DNA from: Chaetoderma sp. LZ-2023a
Lineage: Eukaryota > Mollusca > Caudofoveata > Chaetodermatida > Chaetodermatidae
Direction: 5' to 3'
DNA length: 64,000 nt
Assembly: GCA_034401795.1 (NCBI GenBank)
Contig: CM067369.1
Span: 137,280,496-137,344,495, forward strand
The stretch's first letter is position 1, and every line of letters begins with the position of its first letter. Both the position numbers and the translations under genes were made by a program. The notes under the pieces were generated by a model, which did not search any database, was not told where the DNA came from, and was given only the letters and a program-made list of their open reading frames with translations. Positions 41,888 through 53,063 of the stretch are shown in pieces.

Positions 41888-43072
41888 AATTTTGGTTTCA
41901 AAATCCATCAAATAAAAAAATCCAATATGGCCGCCAAACATGCTGTATTTTGATTGGCCCACTGCGGCCATGTTTTTTGACAGATCAACTTCCCTTGAAC
42001 AAAGTTTAATGGCCCTTAGTTCCTAATCATATCTGCCAAATTTCGACCTGATTCCTTCAGTAAGTTGTTCTAGAGAAGTAATTTTTGCTAAAACTAGGTC
42101 AACCAAAATGGACATTGAACCATCTGGCCAAAGTTCCCTTGAACAAACTTAGTTCAGCTCTTGCAATAGATCATATTTCATGGGATTTGCTTCAATCCAC
42201 CAAGCGGTTTTGGAGGTTTTTAAAGATGTTTCTAAAAATCGGCCAAAATTCAAGATGGCCGATCAGCTTCGTTTGAACAGATTTGAATCTCTACACCCTA
42301 AGGATGCTTCCCGCCATATATAATTGAAATCGGCCCAGTAGTTCTCGAGACGTAGACATTTTAAATTCCCCATTGCCTTAGTATGGGAGCTTTTGGCGGG
42401 AGATGGTCGCCAAACCGGTTATCCGACAGCTTTGAAAAATGCAAATTTGTGATCAGAATACCAAAAAACATACAAAACCAATTTCAGCCACAAAATCCAT
42501 CAAACAAAAAAATCCAATATGGCCGCCAAATATGCTGTGATTTGATTGGCCGAGTGCACCATGTTTTTTGACGGATTAACTTCCCTTGAACAAACTTTAA
42601 TGGCCTTTAGTCCCTAATCATATCTGCCAAATTTCGGCCTGATCCCTTCAGCCGTTCTGGAGAAGAAGTCGTTTTCGCTAAAACTAGGTCAACCAAAATG
42701 ACCACTGAACCATTTGGCCAATCAAGTTCCCTTGAACAAACTTGGTTCAGCTCTTGCCATAGATCATATTTCATGGGAGTTGCTTCAATCCACCAAGTGG
42801 TTTCGGAGAAGATTTTTAAAGAAATTTCCTAAAATCGGCCGAAATCCAAATTGGCCACCGGCCAAATTGGCCGATCGGCTTCGTTTGAACAAACTTGGAT
42901 CCCTATGCCCTAAGGATACTTCCTGCCAACGATAACTTATATCGGCCTAGTGGTTCTTGAGAAGAAGTCGTTTAAAGGAAAAAGTTGACGGACGGACAGA
43001 CGGATGGACTGACGACGGATGGTCGCTATGGCATAAGCTCACTTGGCCATTCTGGCCAGGTGAGCTAACAAG
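41888..43072. repeat. R-family repeat, two units
   Basis: Two units of about 600 bp, with TTGAACAAA(C/G) modules near 41995, 42132 and 42268, then 42588, 42730 and 42888. It ends with a GACGGACGGACAGACGG stretch, then CATTCTGGCCAGGTGAGCTA. 41703-41887 holds no gene. Confidence 0.8.
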
Positions 43073-43222
43073 CTCTAATAAATCTCTAACCCAGAATCTT
43101 TACTGGTCCAAATAAATTTACAAAGCAAAATCTGAACTGGTTCCAATAAACTAGTCCCATGCAAACTTAGTTAGTTCCTATATAATTTTGAACATGGACA
43201 AATAAGAGTAATTGGGGATCTT

Positions 43223-43455
43223 AACCCTTTCATGATGAGGCTGGCCAACACTGGCCTCTGCAGTGGTCTTGAGGCATATCCATTTGCAGACCAAGACGTT
43301 TTGAAATTTTAGCACTGGAATGACTGGCACCATAACTGACCTAGTCATTCCAGTAGTAAAATGTTTAAGTTTTTTCTTGATCGGAAATCGACATTCAATA
43401 AGCAAATATTTTGATTTTCTTGACCAAATTTAGCCATTAAAGTATTAAAGGTGCA
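43223..43455. repeat. M1 inverted-repeat element
   Basis: ACTGGAATGACTGGCACC pairs with GACCTAGTCATTCCAGTAG, with TTAACCCTTTCA and ATTAAAGTATTAAAGG at the ends. It is more diverged than other copies. Confidence 0.7.
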
Positions 43456-43609
43456 CGGATTTAGCAAAGTCACTTGTAAATGACCAAATCTAACACAAAT
43501 TTGTAAAAAAAATAGATATTTTCATGAAACTTTAATTTGCAGTATGTTAAAATTACATAACATCATAATGACTGAACCTTTAACACTAATTGTCAAGATT
43601 TCTCAGGCA

Positions 43610-43982
43610 AATACATTTTGCTTAATGAATGGCCATTTACAAGCTAAGAGAAAAATATTTTTGAAAGTTTATAGTTAAAATTACAGGCTTAGTTAATGAC
43701 AATTGACATTGCCATCCAAATCGACGCTCCTCAAGCAGAGAAAAGCTTCGCCATCAAAGGGTTATATTAAATTCTGAATTCACTCACTTTAAGCCTTTTC
43801 AAGGATCCCTATGAACCATTTTTTTTAAATTGAAATCTTAACTGAATACAATAAAGCTTAACAGGAAAGCTGATACTACCTCAACAAAGCTTGAATTTTC
43901 AAAAATAGCCTGCAAATCGACATTTCTTAAGACCACTATAAAAGCTGGTTTTGTCCCGATAGAGTGTTAAAGGTTAAGGGTT
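43610..43982. repeat. Degenerate M1 pieces
   Basis: A left-arm piece (GCCATTTACAAGCTAAGAG) lies at about 43630 and runs to CATCAAAGGGTTA (about 43765). A right-arm piece (TTTTCAAAAATAGCCTGCAA..AGTGTTAAAGG) lies at 43891-43975. No gene was seen between them or in 43985-44415. Confidence 0.5.
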
Positions 43983-44419
43983 ATTAAGGAAAGAGCACTA
44001 TAAATATGAAAAGTAGGAACAATGTCTGAGAAGGTATGTGAAATTAATTCTCATCTATCCTCCTCTTTGTCAAAAAGTTGTCTGTGATGTTCTATCAAGA
44101 TCACAGTAACCATGACCTTTGACCTCAGATTAATGTCATTGGATTACCTCCTACTAGTATATACAATCATGTATGAAAGTTTAGTTCAAACAGGTCAACA
44201 AAACTCGAAATATATATGCTATTAAAGCGGATTGCTGAAGTCTGAAAACTGATACCTACATGTATGTCTCACTTCTGCTTCACAGAGTAGGCTTGTGCGA
44301 TTATTGCTTTGACGCCTTTGAGTGATCACTATTAATTATTTAAGAATAATTGCGATTACTCGATTAATCACAGCCTGGATACAAATTACCCAGACTTAAC
44401 AACAAAGGCATATTATTTC

Positions 44420-44545
44420 CATTTGCAGGCCACAAGACTATTTTTTGAAATTGTATCACTGGAATACCTGGATGGATATTTGAGCCAGTCATTCCAGTGA
44501 TATATTTTCAAAAATAGTCTTCTATTGGCCTGCAAATTAGCATAC
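44420..44545. repeat. M1 inverted-repeat element, core only
   Basis: TTTGCAGGCCACAAGACTAT and TATCACTGGAATACC pair with GAGCCAGTCATTCCAGTGAT and ATAGTCTTCTATTGGCCTGC. Confidence 0.7.
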
Positions 44546-44778
44546 ATTCGCTGAGCAAAATGTTGATTTTCATAACCGATTGCATTCAGGAGTAATTAAC
44601 CAGTAGGTTTTGAAATGTTATACATGTACAATAGAAATTATTCACGATTATTCAATTATTTCATTTTTAATCATATAATTTCACCATTTAATAAATAATC
44701 ATGTAATTGCACAAGCCTATTCACAGGCGAGACAAAAGCCACAGTGCTTTGACACCCACACAAGAGAAAGATGCATAC

Positions 44779-44858
44779 CTTCATATATTTGACAATCTTT
44801 GCAAGAATACTGAATTTGAACTGAGAGCTGCCGGACATCGTCTTATAGTCAAATTCAG
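44779..44858 (-). CDS. GTF2E2: TFIIE beta subunit, second coding exon (start of winged-helix core)
   Basis: This 80-bp exon has acceptor TTGCAG|CTGAATTT and donor ATGAAG|GTATGC. Its first two bases complete the phase-1 codon of the previous exon and it ends on a whole codon. The peptide (A)EFDYKTMSGSSQFKFSILA then KIVKYMK matches the start of the TFIIE-beta core winged-helix domain (SGSS..F..LAKIV.YMK in other animals). The intron to the first exon is 732 bp. The next intron is about 25.3 kb and contains three DIRS-like elements. Reading frame and splice phase both support a functional exon. Confidence 0.9.
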
Positions 44859-45387
44859 CTGCAATTGAAAGTAAACACATAAGTTATTTAATCGTTTCAC
44901 TATGCATTCAGCTGCTTCTCCACTGCAAGCAATAACACTGACATAATTTCCTGTTGATTTTGGTGTGTGACCATAGATCTATCTTCTTAATGACTCTCCC
45001 CAATGGCAACACATGGATGAACTTTCATTCAAATTAGTTTCAAAATATTCAACAAAATCTTTCTCACAATCTAAGAGTTAATTTATATTATAGATGAATG
45101 AACATATAAGTATGAGGAAATTCAACCCAAGTGGACAATAGAGGCATCCATTTCTCACTATGCCCTGCCAATTTCTGACTAATCTCCGCCAAATGTTTTT
45201 ACTCATTTGAATCAAACTTAACACTTTAAACTCTGAATTCCCAGAATTCAAATGTAACAAGCTATTCAAAAATTTGAAATTAATTTGACTGGGCGCAACA
45301 GTTTTGACCTAAAATCGAATTATGTTTTAACCTTTCTCTGATGAATTCTCCATATCTGATTTTCCAGACAATAATACAGGAAAACTT

Positions 45388-45455
45388 GGAAATTAATTTG
45401 ACTGGAAGCCATTGCAATGGTTTTCAGACAAAATAAATTTCAAAATATTCAACAG
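45388..45455. repeat. M2 short inverted-repeat element
   Basis: GAAATTAATTTGACTGGAAG pairs with CAGACAAAATAAATTTCAAA. The core is shortened to CCATTGCAATGG. Half copies lie at about 45015-45055 and 45265-45292. The interval is in GTF2E2 intron 1. Confidence 0.6.
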
Positions 45456-45590
45456 ATTAAGTTCTATATCATACTATAGAATTAACTATTTCAGGGATTT
45501 GACAGTGAAAGGGTTAATGGGTTCCGGCGTTTGAAAAAAACCCATATACATATATATTCTATTGATGCAGGAAGATACAATAATTTGTAC

Positions 45591-45747
45591 CTGTTGGCTT
45601 GGGAACCGATGGCCTAGAGGATTTGCCTCTCTTCGCAGCTCTGTCATCATTCTCATCACGATTCTTGTGCCTCTTCTTCTCAACCACCGGCTGTGCTTTA
45701 GCTCGCTTAAGAAAAGCCTCTCTCTCTCTGATCAGGGCTGGATCCAT
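45591..45747 (-). CDS. GTF2E2: TFIIE beta subunit, first coding exon
   Basis: This is the first coding exon of general transcription factor IIE subunit 2, which joins TFIIE alpha in the RNA polymerase II pre-initiation complex in the nucleus. The exon encodes 52 residues plus one base. It opens MDPALIRERE, then AFLKRA and PVVEKK, matching the conserved animal TFIIE-beta N-terminus, and continues into a short basic linker (KKRHKNRDEN..KRGKSS) that is shorter than the vertebrate Ser-rich one. The donor is CAACAG|GTAC at 45591/45590, phase 1. Just upstream of the ATG is a pyrimidine-rich CTGTCAG|C, so a 5' UTR intron is possible. Recognition rests on remembered family similarity and on the matching downstream exons. 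Confidence 0.88.
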
Positions 45748-45787
45748 GCTGACAGCAAGAGCGAAACAGGCTACAATTAAAAAACAC

Positions 45788-46023
45788 GTTTTAAAACACC
45801 TTTAACACTTAAACAGGCCACAAACGGCTTCTGCAGTGCTCTTGGGAAATGTTCATTTGCAGACTAAGAGAAGACTATTTTTTTAATTTATCACTGGAAT
45901 CACTGGCTCGATAATTGAGCCAGTCATTCCAAAGATGAATTTTCAAAAATATTATCTTGCTATGCAAATTGACATTTTAATGTGAAAATTGTAAGTTTCT
46001 TGACAAAATTTAAGGGTTAAAGG
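45788..46023. repeat. M1 inverted-repeat element upstream of GTF2E2
   Basis: CCTTTAACACTTAAAC at the left, core ATCACTGG..CACTGGCTCG with CGAGCCAGTC (written CAATAATTGAGCCAGTC on the plus strand), and TTAAGGGTTAAAGGG at the right. It lies directly 5' of the first GTF2E2 coding exon, where a promoter or 5' UTR intron is expected. A left-arm piece follows at about 46060-46120. Confidence 0.65.
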
Positions 46024-46123
46024 GATAACAATTTAATGATTAAGAGTTTTCAGGGAAATTAAAATTTGTAGGCTAAGAGATGATTCTTTTTTTAAGTCGA
46101 TCACTGGAATGACTGCAACTTGC

Positions 46124-46950
46124 CATCTGCTATTCTGTTGCAAAATGGGTCCTGCTGGTTGAAATAATTTTGGGGTAACACTTAATGCAGATTTGCTAAA
46201 ATGGTGGATAAGCATTTGGAAAACTTGCTACATAGTAACAGTTTGAAGACTCATCAGAAATGAGTGGGTCAATGGACAAATCCAGTTTCTCAGTCAATCA
46301 TATGACATCATAGTCAGCTGTATCTCATGTAGGCTGACGTCATAATCAATTACATCATGAATGACACAATTTAGTTTGTCTTAAACCCTTAATAGTCCGG
46401 CAAGTTGTACGAATTGTAGTTCTTTACTACATGTATTTAATAAACAGTCTGTTGAATACTTTGAAACCAATCTGACTTGGCGCTGTTGCTGCCATAACAG
46501 CTTACTTGTATATAGTTTTCTGGAAAGTGAGATTCAGAGAGTGCATGGATCGATCGATCCCAACATTGGCGAAGCGTGGGCAGGGCTTAACTAGAGATGG
46601 TGGGGCATAGCTAAAACTGGATTCCTTCAATTGGTGAATTCGGCGGATTTTTCACGGCCTGATTTATTTTATGTTTTCAAACGATTACTTTCGTACTTCT
46701 ATATCTTCATGCTTACAAACTTATAAACATAGTTCATGTAGTATGAAATTAATAGTTTGGAAACATAAGATGAATCAGGTGGTAGAAAAACTGTCACCGT
46801 TCGATAGCTAATACAATGGAGGAATCCAGTTGTAGCTATCCGCTATGCAAATTAACCGTTGATAGGTCCTTCAGATACTACATGTAGGTCAGACTAACCT
46901 AGTTCTTAGATGTGTGCTAATTTCTGCCCAAACACACCAATTTAGAAGTT
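46124..46950. other. Unique sequence upstream of GTF2E2
   Basis: No coding frame was recognised. A CRE-like TGACGTCA lies near 46335, followed by AATCAATTACATCA. An M2 half copy lies at about 46452-46500. Because GTF2E2 reads leftward from 45747, this interval may include its promoter, but no TSS can be called. Confidence 0.35.
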
Positions 46951-47182
46951 AACCTTTAACACTCAAAAAGACCAAAATCGGCTTCTGCAGCAGTCTTGGG
47001 AAATGTTCATTTGCAGAGTAAGAGAAAACTATTTTCGAAAGTTTATCACTGGAATGACTGGCTCGATAACCAAGCCAGTCATTCCAGTGATAAATTTTCA
47101 AAAATAGTTTTCTCTTACTCCACAAATGAACATTTTCAGAGAAATTAAAAATTTTGTTGAATAAATTTGAGAGTTAAAGGGT
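46951..47182. repeat. M1 inverted-repeat element
   Basis: This is the clearest M1 copy: AACCTTTAACACTCAAAA and GAGAGTTAAAGGGTTAA as ends, and TCACTGGAATGACTGGCTCG with CAAGCCAGTCATTCCAGTGA as core. The interval 47183-47530 to its right holds no gene. Confidence 0.85.
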
Positions 47183-47530
47183 TAATATAGATCTAGAATT
47201 ATCATGAAATGTGATACGAAAGCGCTATCTATCCCGATTGGCTCCAATACATGAAAATTTACAGGGGCAATAACTTTGATGTTTGACATCTGATAAACAT
47301 TATTTGCACAATGCAAATTTTAGATGCCTATCATGCCTATTTTGACAGGAATTGGTTTAAACTTCGCTAAAGATGCCTGATGCCTAAAGGGATGACTGAT
47401 TCTGAATAATTAACCATTGGTCCCAATGGCAAAATTTACATATGGCGTATATTATCCAGAAAGTGGATCAGACTGTTTTATCGCATTTTTTCCTGTTGTG
47501 CGGCTTAATTATTTAAATTGGGAAATGGAG

Positions 47531-47558
47531 CATATATATATATATATATATATATATC
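47531..47558. repeat. (TA)n microsatellite
   Basis: A short run of TA dinucleotides directly precedes the Penelope-like fragment. Confidence 0.9.
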
Positions 47559-48108
47559 ATGCTAAACATTGTCATTAAAAAGGCTGACAAATGTCAGGTC
47601 ACGGTCATACTAGATGCAGCTGACTACAACACAGAAACCCTCAGAAAACTTAATGATAACAAGAGCTCCGCAAACGGGGCATAACACACCGCCTGGCACC
47701 ATGATGACAAACCAATGAATGAGTGCTATCAGAAAATATTTATTATTCTCAGACCCAGACTAGTCATCCTTATGAAGTGTCATAGCGATCCGTTAAAAGG
47801 TCAAGGAGGTATCCTCCGGAAAGTGATCCGATAAACAGTAACAGAGTTATCATCCGGAAACCACTCTGCTGCCCACGCGCCCGACCAGACGGCTCCATTA
47901 CATAATACCATGACAAATTGGCGGGGTATAAAAACTATTATCTTGAACAAGACAATGACCTCACCACAGAACACGTCGAGCAAGTAGAAACTGCCATCAC
48001 AAATATGGTGGTCAATGCCGAAATCACAACCGATGTAGCGAATGGTCTACGCATGAACAATCCACGCACAGCTGGTTTCTATCCACTGACAAAGATCCAC
48101 AAACAGCA
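47559..48108 (+). pseudogene. Penelope-like reverse transcriptase fragment with an internal insertion
   Basis: 47562-47658 reads NIVIKKADKCQVTVILDAAD then TETLRKLNDN. 47931-48106 reads YYLEQDNDLTTEHVEQVETA, then NPRTAGFYPLTKIHKQ. These fit the N-terminal part of Penelope-type RTs (VI.KADK..., YY.L..D.T..H...V, PRT..FY.LPKIHK). The two parts would be contiguous in the protein; 47659-47930 separates them. The catalytic core is missing, so this is a dead fragment. Confidence 0.7.
47659..47930. repeat. Unclassified 272-bp insertion in the Penelope-like fragment
   Basis: It begins near AAGAGCTCCGCAAACGGGGC and ends near GGCGGGGTATAA, with no open frame. Phrases such as GTGTCATAGCGATCCG and TCAAGGAGGTATCCTCCGG resemble interspersed non-coding repeats. 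No clear target duplication is visible. Confidence 0.45.
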
Positions 48109-48420
48109 ATTCTCTCTGTAACTGTAGGAGTTGCAGCGACAAGATTTTCGGGATGTACGGGCACATGATGTACGCCCACCCCCCCCCCCCCCCCCAAAAT
48201 CAGTCACGCATGACACTAACATTTTTTTTTAACATTAGGCACATCTTTGGGTGGTGTACAATCATCTTACCAAGTTTCATCCAATTCGCTCTGTAACTGT
48301 AGGAGTAGATGCAGCAACAAGATTATCGGGACGTATGAAAGTACTTACATACGCATAGGACGAAAGCATAATAGCCCTGCTATGCGTAGTGGGGGTTATA
48401 ATAACTTTGCAATGGCTAGT
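48109..48420. repeat. Unclassified repeat with internal duplication and poly-C
   Basis: CTCTGTAACTGTAGGAGT followed by GCAGC and ACAAGATT appears twice (about 48113 and 48288). A C-run of about 20 lies at 48177-48196. No gene was seen. Confidence 0.5.
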
Positions 48421-48754
48421 TAGAACAGCCTTCTATTGCAATGGTCATGTTCATAGGTCATCAAATACTAAGAAACTTGAGTTGTGTGTTCCTAAATTCC
48501 TATTAACTAATTAATTATACGATTACATAGCGCATTTGAAAGTGACATCACTTGTAAATATTACAGGGAAATATTGAATATTATTATAAGTACACCACTT
48601 GAGCTTTATTGATGATAGTTCTCAAAATCCATTGTTATTTGAGGCAATAACAACTTTCAACAAGGCATAGATGCTGATGTATGATGATGGTGGATCTTAA
48701 CTATTATTAATCTGCCATTACAACCATTTTCGAGCTACCCACCTTTGAGTGGGC

Positions 48755-49050
48755 AAAAAGTCCCATAGGAAATGTATGGGGATTTTCAAAATTGATCTTT
48801 GAAGTGCTACTACAGCTAGTTTTGAACGGATCCCTACCATATTTGCTGAGGATGTTACCACTGCCATTTGTTTTTGATTTTTTTTTCTTTTCAAAATGGC
48901 CGCCAGAAAAGGTCCCATACGAAATGTTTGGGGATTTGAAATGGATGTTTGAATTGCTACTAACTACACCTAGAGTTTTGATCGGGTTGCTCCCATACCT
49001 AGGTAGGATGTTGCCACTGATGTTTTTGAGATGGTTTTTTTCAAAATGGC
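48755..49050. repeat. Two tandem copies of a ~145-bp unit
   Basis: GTCCCATA(G/C)GAAATGT, GGGGAT, ATGTT(A/G)CCACTG and TTTTCAAAATGGCCG occur in both halves (48770-48906 and 48907-49050). A third, weaker AAAATGGC core follows near 49230. The 178-codon minus-strand frame across this stretch reads repeat and low-complexity codons and is not accepted as a gene. Confidence 0.65.
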
Positions 49051-49336
49051 CGGCATCCAAAATTTTTGCCCAAAAATACCAGTTTTCCCTTTTTGCAGAA
49101 ATGAACTCAGGATGAAATTTTTTTTGGAAAAATGATGACCAGGCGCAACTTTTGGGGGTCAAAATGACCCAAATTTTTTTTTTGCAAAAATGTACTCGCA
49201 GTGAAAAAAAAAATTTCACATTTTTTTTCAAAATGGCTGCCAAAATGAGCCTTGCTCCAATCGACTTGAAATTTCGTGAACTTCAACGTCTTACATTGAC
49301 TTGATTTTGGTGTCAAATTTAAAGTTGATCTGACCT

Positions 49337-49500
49337 CAGGGCTGGGGTAACTGTAACTTGTAACTGACTGTAACTTAGTTACATTTTTCATGTAACTGAA
49401 GTAACTTGTAACTGGAGAATTTTTTTAGTCACAGTAACTGAAATGTAACCAGTTACATTGCAAAAGTAACTGAAATTTCAATTACTTTTCAGTTACATTT
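49337..49500. repeat. hAT-like terminal region rich in GTAACT/AGTTAC
   Basis: CAGGGCTGGGGTAACTGTAA, followed by many GTAACT and AGTTAC words in both orientations, resembles the end of a hAT-type DNA transposon (CAGGGCTGGG start with subterminal short repeats). No matching opposite end was found in the window, so this is a solo end or a misassigned low-complexity stretch. Confidence 0.5.
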
Positions 49501-49603
49501 CAAACTTTCTTAACAAATTTATTAGACTTTTCTTAATCTGCGGCATAGCTACTGTTATACACGCAACACTCCAATATCCAAATTTCAATGTAATCATTCA
49601 GGT

Positions 49604-49823
49604 AAGCTGTTGAATATATTGATGCTAATTTTACTGGAAGATGTTGAAGCCATGGGCAACAACTTTATTTCCAAGCGTCAGGGATATTTATTTTAGAAAT
49701 TTGTCATTGGAATGACTGGTTTGATTATTGGGGCAGTCATTCCAGCGGGAAATTTTCAAATATAAATCCTTTAGTCTAAAAAATAGACATTTCTTGACCA
49801 ATCTTGTCCATTAAAGGGTTAAA
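49604..49823. repeat. M2 copy followed by M1 copy
   Basis: 49604-49670 has GTTGAATATATTGATGC and TTTTACTGGAAGATGTTG (M2). 49676-49823 has TTTGTCATTGGAATGACTGG with GGGGCAGTCATTCCAGCGG, ending ATTAAAGGGTTAAA (M1). Confidence 0.6.
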
Positions 49824-49994
49824 CCACTCTATATCTGTATATGTTATATTTTAGCAATGATAATCTGAATGTTATTGCTACATCAGGCAACGACAACCGT
49901 TAATCAAAATCTTATACAGCTTTTACATTAATCTACAATGTAGCCTAGAAACAAGTTCTTTACTAAATTACTATAGAATTAACTGCTACCTTTT

Positions 49995-50220
49995 AAAGAT
50001 TACATTTCTTGAAGAAAACTAGCTTTCTCATAGAAAATCTCCATTTGCAGACCATGAGATTATTTTCGAAAATTTGCCACTAAAATGACTGGCTTGGTTA
50101 TTGAGCCAGTCATTCCAGTCGTAAAATTTCTAAAATATCTTGTATTTGTCTGAAAATGGACATTTCTCGAAACCACTGCAAATGCTGTTTTGTCCAGCTT
50201 TAGTGTCAAAGGGTTAAAGG
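49995..50220. repeat. M1 inverted-repeat element
   Basis: AAAATGACTGGCTTGG pairs with GAGCCAGTCATTCCAG around TTATT. The right end reads GTGTCAAAGGGTTAAA. An M2 copy follows at about 50506-50575 (CTAATCTGACC..GCTGTTGCTGCC). No gene was seen in 50221-51080. Confidence 0.7.
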
Positions 50221-51081
50221 GATTAAAAACACCCAATGATGAATTGTAAAGAAAATTCAAATCTGCCACACTGTGTATTAACAGCATGTCCTGTTCTTTT
50301 CTTTATATACTATTGATTAGACCATTTTAGGACATCATTGCTCAGCAATTATACTCTAGCTACTAAGGTCAATTCACATACATGTAGGTGTGGTGGTAAA
50401 GATCAAAGGACAATGACATTGATAAAAGTCAAGCCATCAACCATTTTGGTATAGCAGACAAAATTTATAAAGGCTGTGGAATTAAACTAGTGTACTGGAA
50501 AGATGTTGAACATTTTGAAACTAATCTGACCTGAACAAAGCTGTTGCTGCCATATAAAGCAACAGGTTTTGAAAGTAAAATTACAAATGTAGTAAGTATA
50601 AGGTACTCAGCAGGTTATCTGATCGGAATCAATTTGCCATTGCAACTAATGAAAGTAATAAATTATTTTCAAAATATTTAATTTCCTATTTGAAAGAAAG
50701 CAAACATCAAAGCTAATGGGGTCTTCAGTATGGGTTGGTCGGGTTACCCGAAACAAACATTTTTTAAGGATGGCCTGATGGAAAGACAGCAAGGTGTCTA
50801 AGTGGGAATTAACTGATTGAGATGGCAACACATTTTATTCTGTTATATATATGAATATATAATAATATTATGTAATGGTTAGTATTTATACTATTACATG
50901 CTACAATATGACTGATTGAAAACAGACTTTCACATTATTTTCAACATATTCTGTAGATTTCAGGTTTAAATAGCAATTACAATTTTAATATTTCTGCAAC
51001 TTCAGAATGTATTCAGTCATCATAGCACTAACTTAGATATAATGACACCCCACCCCCCCACCCCCAACAGTGAATTAGTTA

Positions 51082-51308
51082 TTTAACACTTAAATTTGTT
51101 CAAGCAAAATTCAATTTTGTCATCGAAAATATCTATTTGCAGATCAAGAAGGCTATTCTTGAAAATTTACTACTGGAATGACTGGTTCAGTCAAGCCATT
51201 TATTCTAGTAGTAAATTTTCAAAAATAGTCTTCTCTTGGTCTGCAAATGGACATTTATCAATACCACTTCAGAAGCCATTTTTCGCCGACTTGAGTGCTA
51301 AAAGGTTA
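51082..51308. repeat. M1 inverted-repeat element
   Basis: TACTGGAATGACTGGTTCAG pairs with the imperfect AAGCCATTTATTCTAGTAG. ATAGTCTTCTCTTGGTCTGC and GAGTGCTAAAAGGTTAAA complete the right side. Confidence 0.7.
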
Positions 51309-51741
51309 AAGCAAGTACACAGCAATAGGTAAAGACCACAGAAGTAAGTGGACATTGCATGGACATTCTAACAGTAGTCAAAGCCTTTTATTATTGGATA
51401 TGTAATTGTATAGATCTACTGAACTACATGCAGATCTATAGATGGTGATTTACTGTCAAATATCCAGTAATATCTAAAATTATAATGGTATTTCATCGGA
51501 TGTTCAGTTTTGTCTGATGTAGTGTTCCTTTAGCAGTTAGAAGACTGTTCTTTATACATAGGTTTGTAACTCATGCATATGTCACTAGATGATATTTACT
51601 GATACTTGTCAGTGTTTTCATAAGCATTATAAACAACTATGAGGTTAAATATATAAACTTGCCACCTGATATTGGAGTATTTCCCACTGCCCTGGGACCT
51701 GGGAAATACTAGTATTTCCTGGGAAATTGCCAATCCTGTAT

Positions 51742-51955
51742 TTAAGCCTTGAATTTGTTCAAGAAAATTAAAATTTTCTCATAGGAAACGTCTATTTTCA
51801 GACTAAGATAAAGACAATTTTTGAAAATTTACCGCTGGAATGACTGGCTCAGTTATCTGTGGTAAATTTTCAAAAATAGTCTTATGTTGGTCTGCAAATG
51901 GACATTTCTCAAGACCACTGTAGAAGCCATTTTTGGCCGACTTGATGGTTAAAAG
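51742..51955. repeat. M1 copy with a deleted core arm
   Basis: CGCTGGAATGACTGGCTCAG is present but the opposing CCAGTCATTCCAG is missing; TTATCTG leads straight to TGGTAAATTTTCAAAAATAG. The loss removes half the stem. 51956-52390 holds no gene. Confidence 0.7.
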
Positions 51956-52397
51956 ACAACCTTTGGCAACATTTTAACTTAATTAGTTAGTTTACATATC
52001 ATCTTCCCAAAACTATTCCAAAACCTAGAAAAAACACGATGTTAGCAAACTAATTTCCATGATTTACATACACATACAGCGCTGTTGTTGGAATAGTCAC
52101 ATTAGAGATATCTCGATAACAAGGGAGATCAAGCTGCTCAGTGTAATTCCGTTAAACAAATAAGATTTACCTCCATTTTAGTGAAAAATACAAATGTGTT
52201 TGAAATGTTATCTTGAATACACTTGAAACACATGGTTTCCGCTTCCCTATTCATCAGTATATACTTACAAAGCAACGCTCCATGCACAGCTACAAGCATC
52301 AACAGAACTAATTCATTAAGACTGAGGTAATTGTGATTTGGTGTGTCTGTAAACAGTAGGATTGGTGGTTGTGGACTTGTGTGTAAAAGGACCACCT

Positions 52398-53063
52398 GGG
52401 TCATTCCGTGTCAAGACAACCGATGGGTGTTGCATGACCAATTCAGATTTCCAATATTCTTTGTGTAGTGGTACAGTAGCATGTTTTAGGAAATCCTGCA
52501 CAATTTCAGTACCCAAATCCCAATATTTTTTTAGATATGGACGCTAGAACCGCAAGGGAGTCCACCACATCTGATGCAGTTGTCATTTTGTAGCATTTTC
52601 AAGGCTCTGCAAATTCTTAACCAGATATCCAATTCCAATAAAACTTTCAGTGCTTGGTCACATGTAGGTACCCTCTTGAAATATGCAGAGCATAATAATT
52701 TTTGTGCTCGTGTTGGTAACCTAGGTAACATTTAAAATGAAAATTTATTCAAACACATTTTCAGACCCACTTGCGATTACAATTATGTTAAAACTATTAG
52801 AGTTACACACTTAATACTTGATGGGTCAATTACATGTGGTTCTTAACATTTTTGAAATATAGGTCCTTGAAATTGGCTCAACCTGAAAATGATCCCATAT
52901 TCAACTGTCAGGATGACCATGTGGGATAGGTGGAAGAAACTTGTGCTTTACAGACAATAAAGCATTAGGTGTACTCTACAACATATCCAAAATTCTATTT
53001 TCTTCCATTCCTCCCTCCATGAATTTTTGTGTGACAAAATGGGGTATTTTGGCCATTTGTGAG
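52398..53063. repeat. Interspersed repeat Q, copy 1
   Basis: This starts near GGGTCATTCCGTGTCAAGAC. It continues with TATGGACGCTAGAAC, CAAGG(G)AGTCCACCACAT, CATATAGGTACC-like text and AAATATAGGTCCTTGAAATTG, to TTTGTGAGTATATTTTTAT. The same order occurs in copy 2 (56614-57061 and 58223-58470). No intact coding frame was seen on either strand. Confidence 0.75.

Noticed and set aside
48707-49243. 178-codon minus-strand frame as a gene
   Set aside because: It reads Lys/Phe-rich low-complexity codons over a tandem repeat and homopolymer runs, and matches no family I know.
52531-52731. 66-codon minus-strand frame in Q copy 1 as a gene
   Set aside because: The equivalent stretch in Q copy 2 (56754-56950) is not open in the same way, and no start, splice or domain evidence exists.
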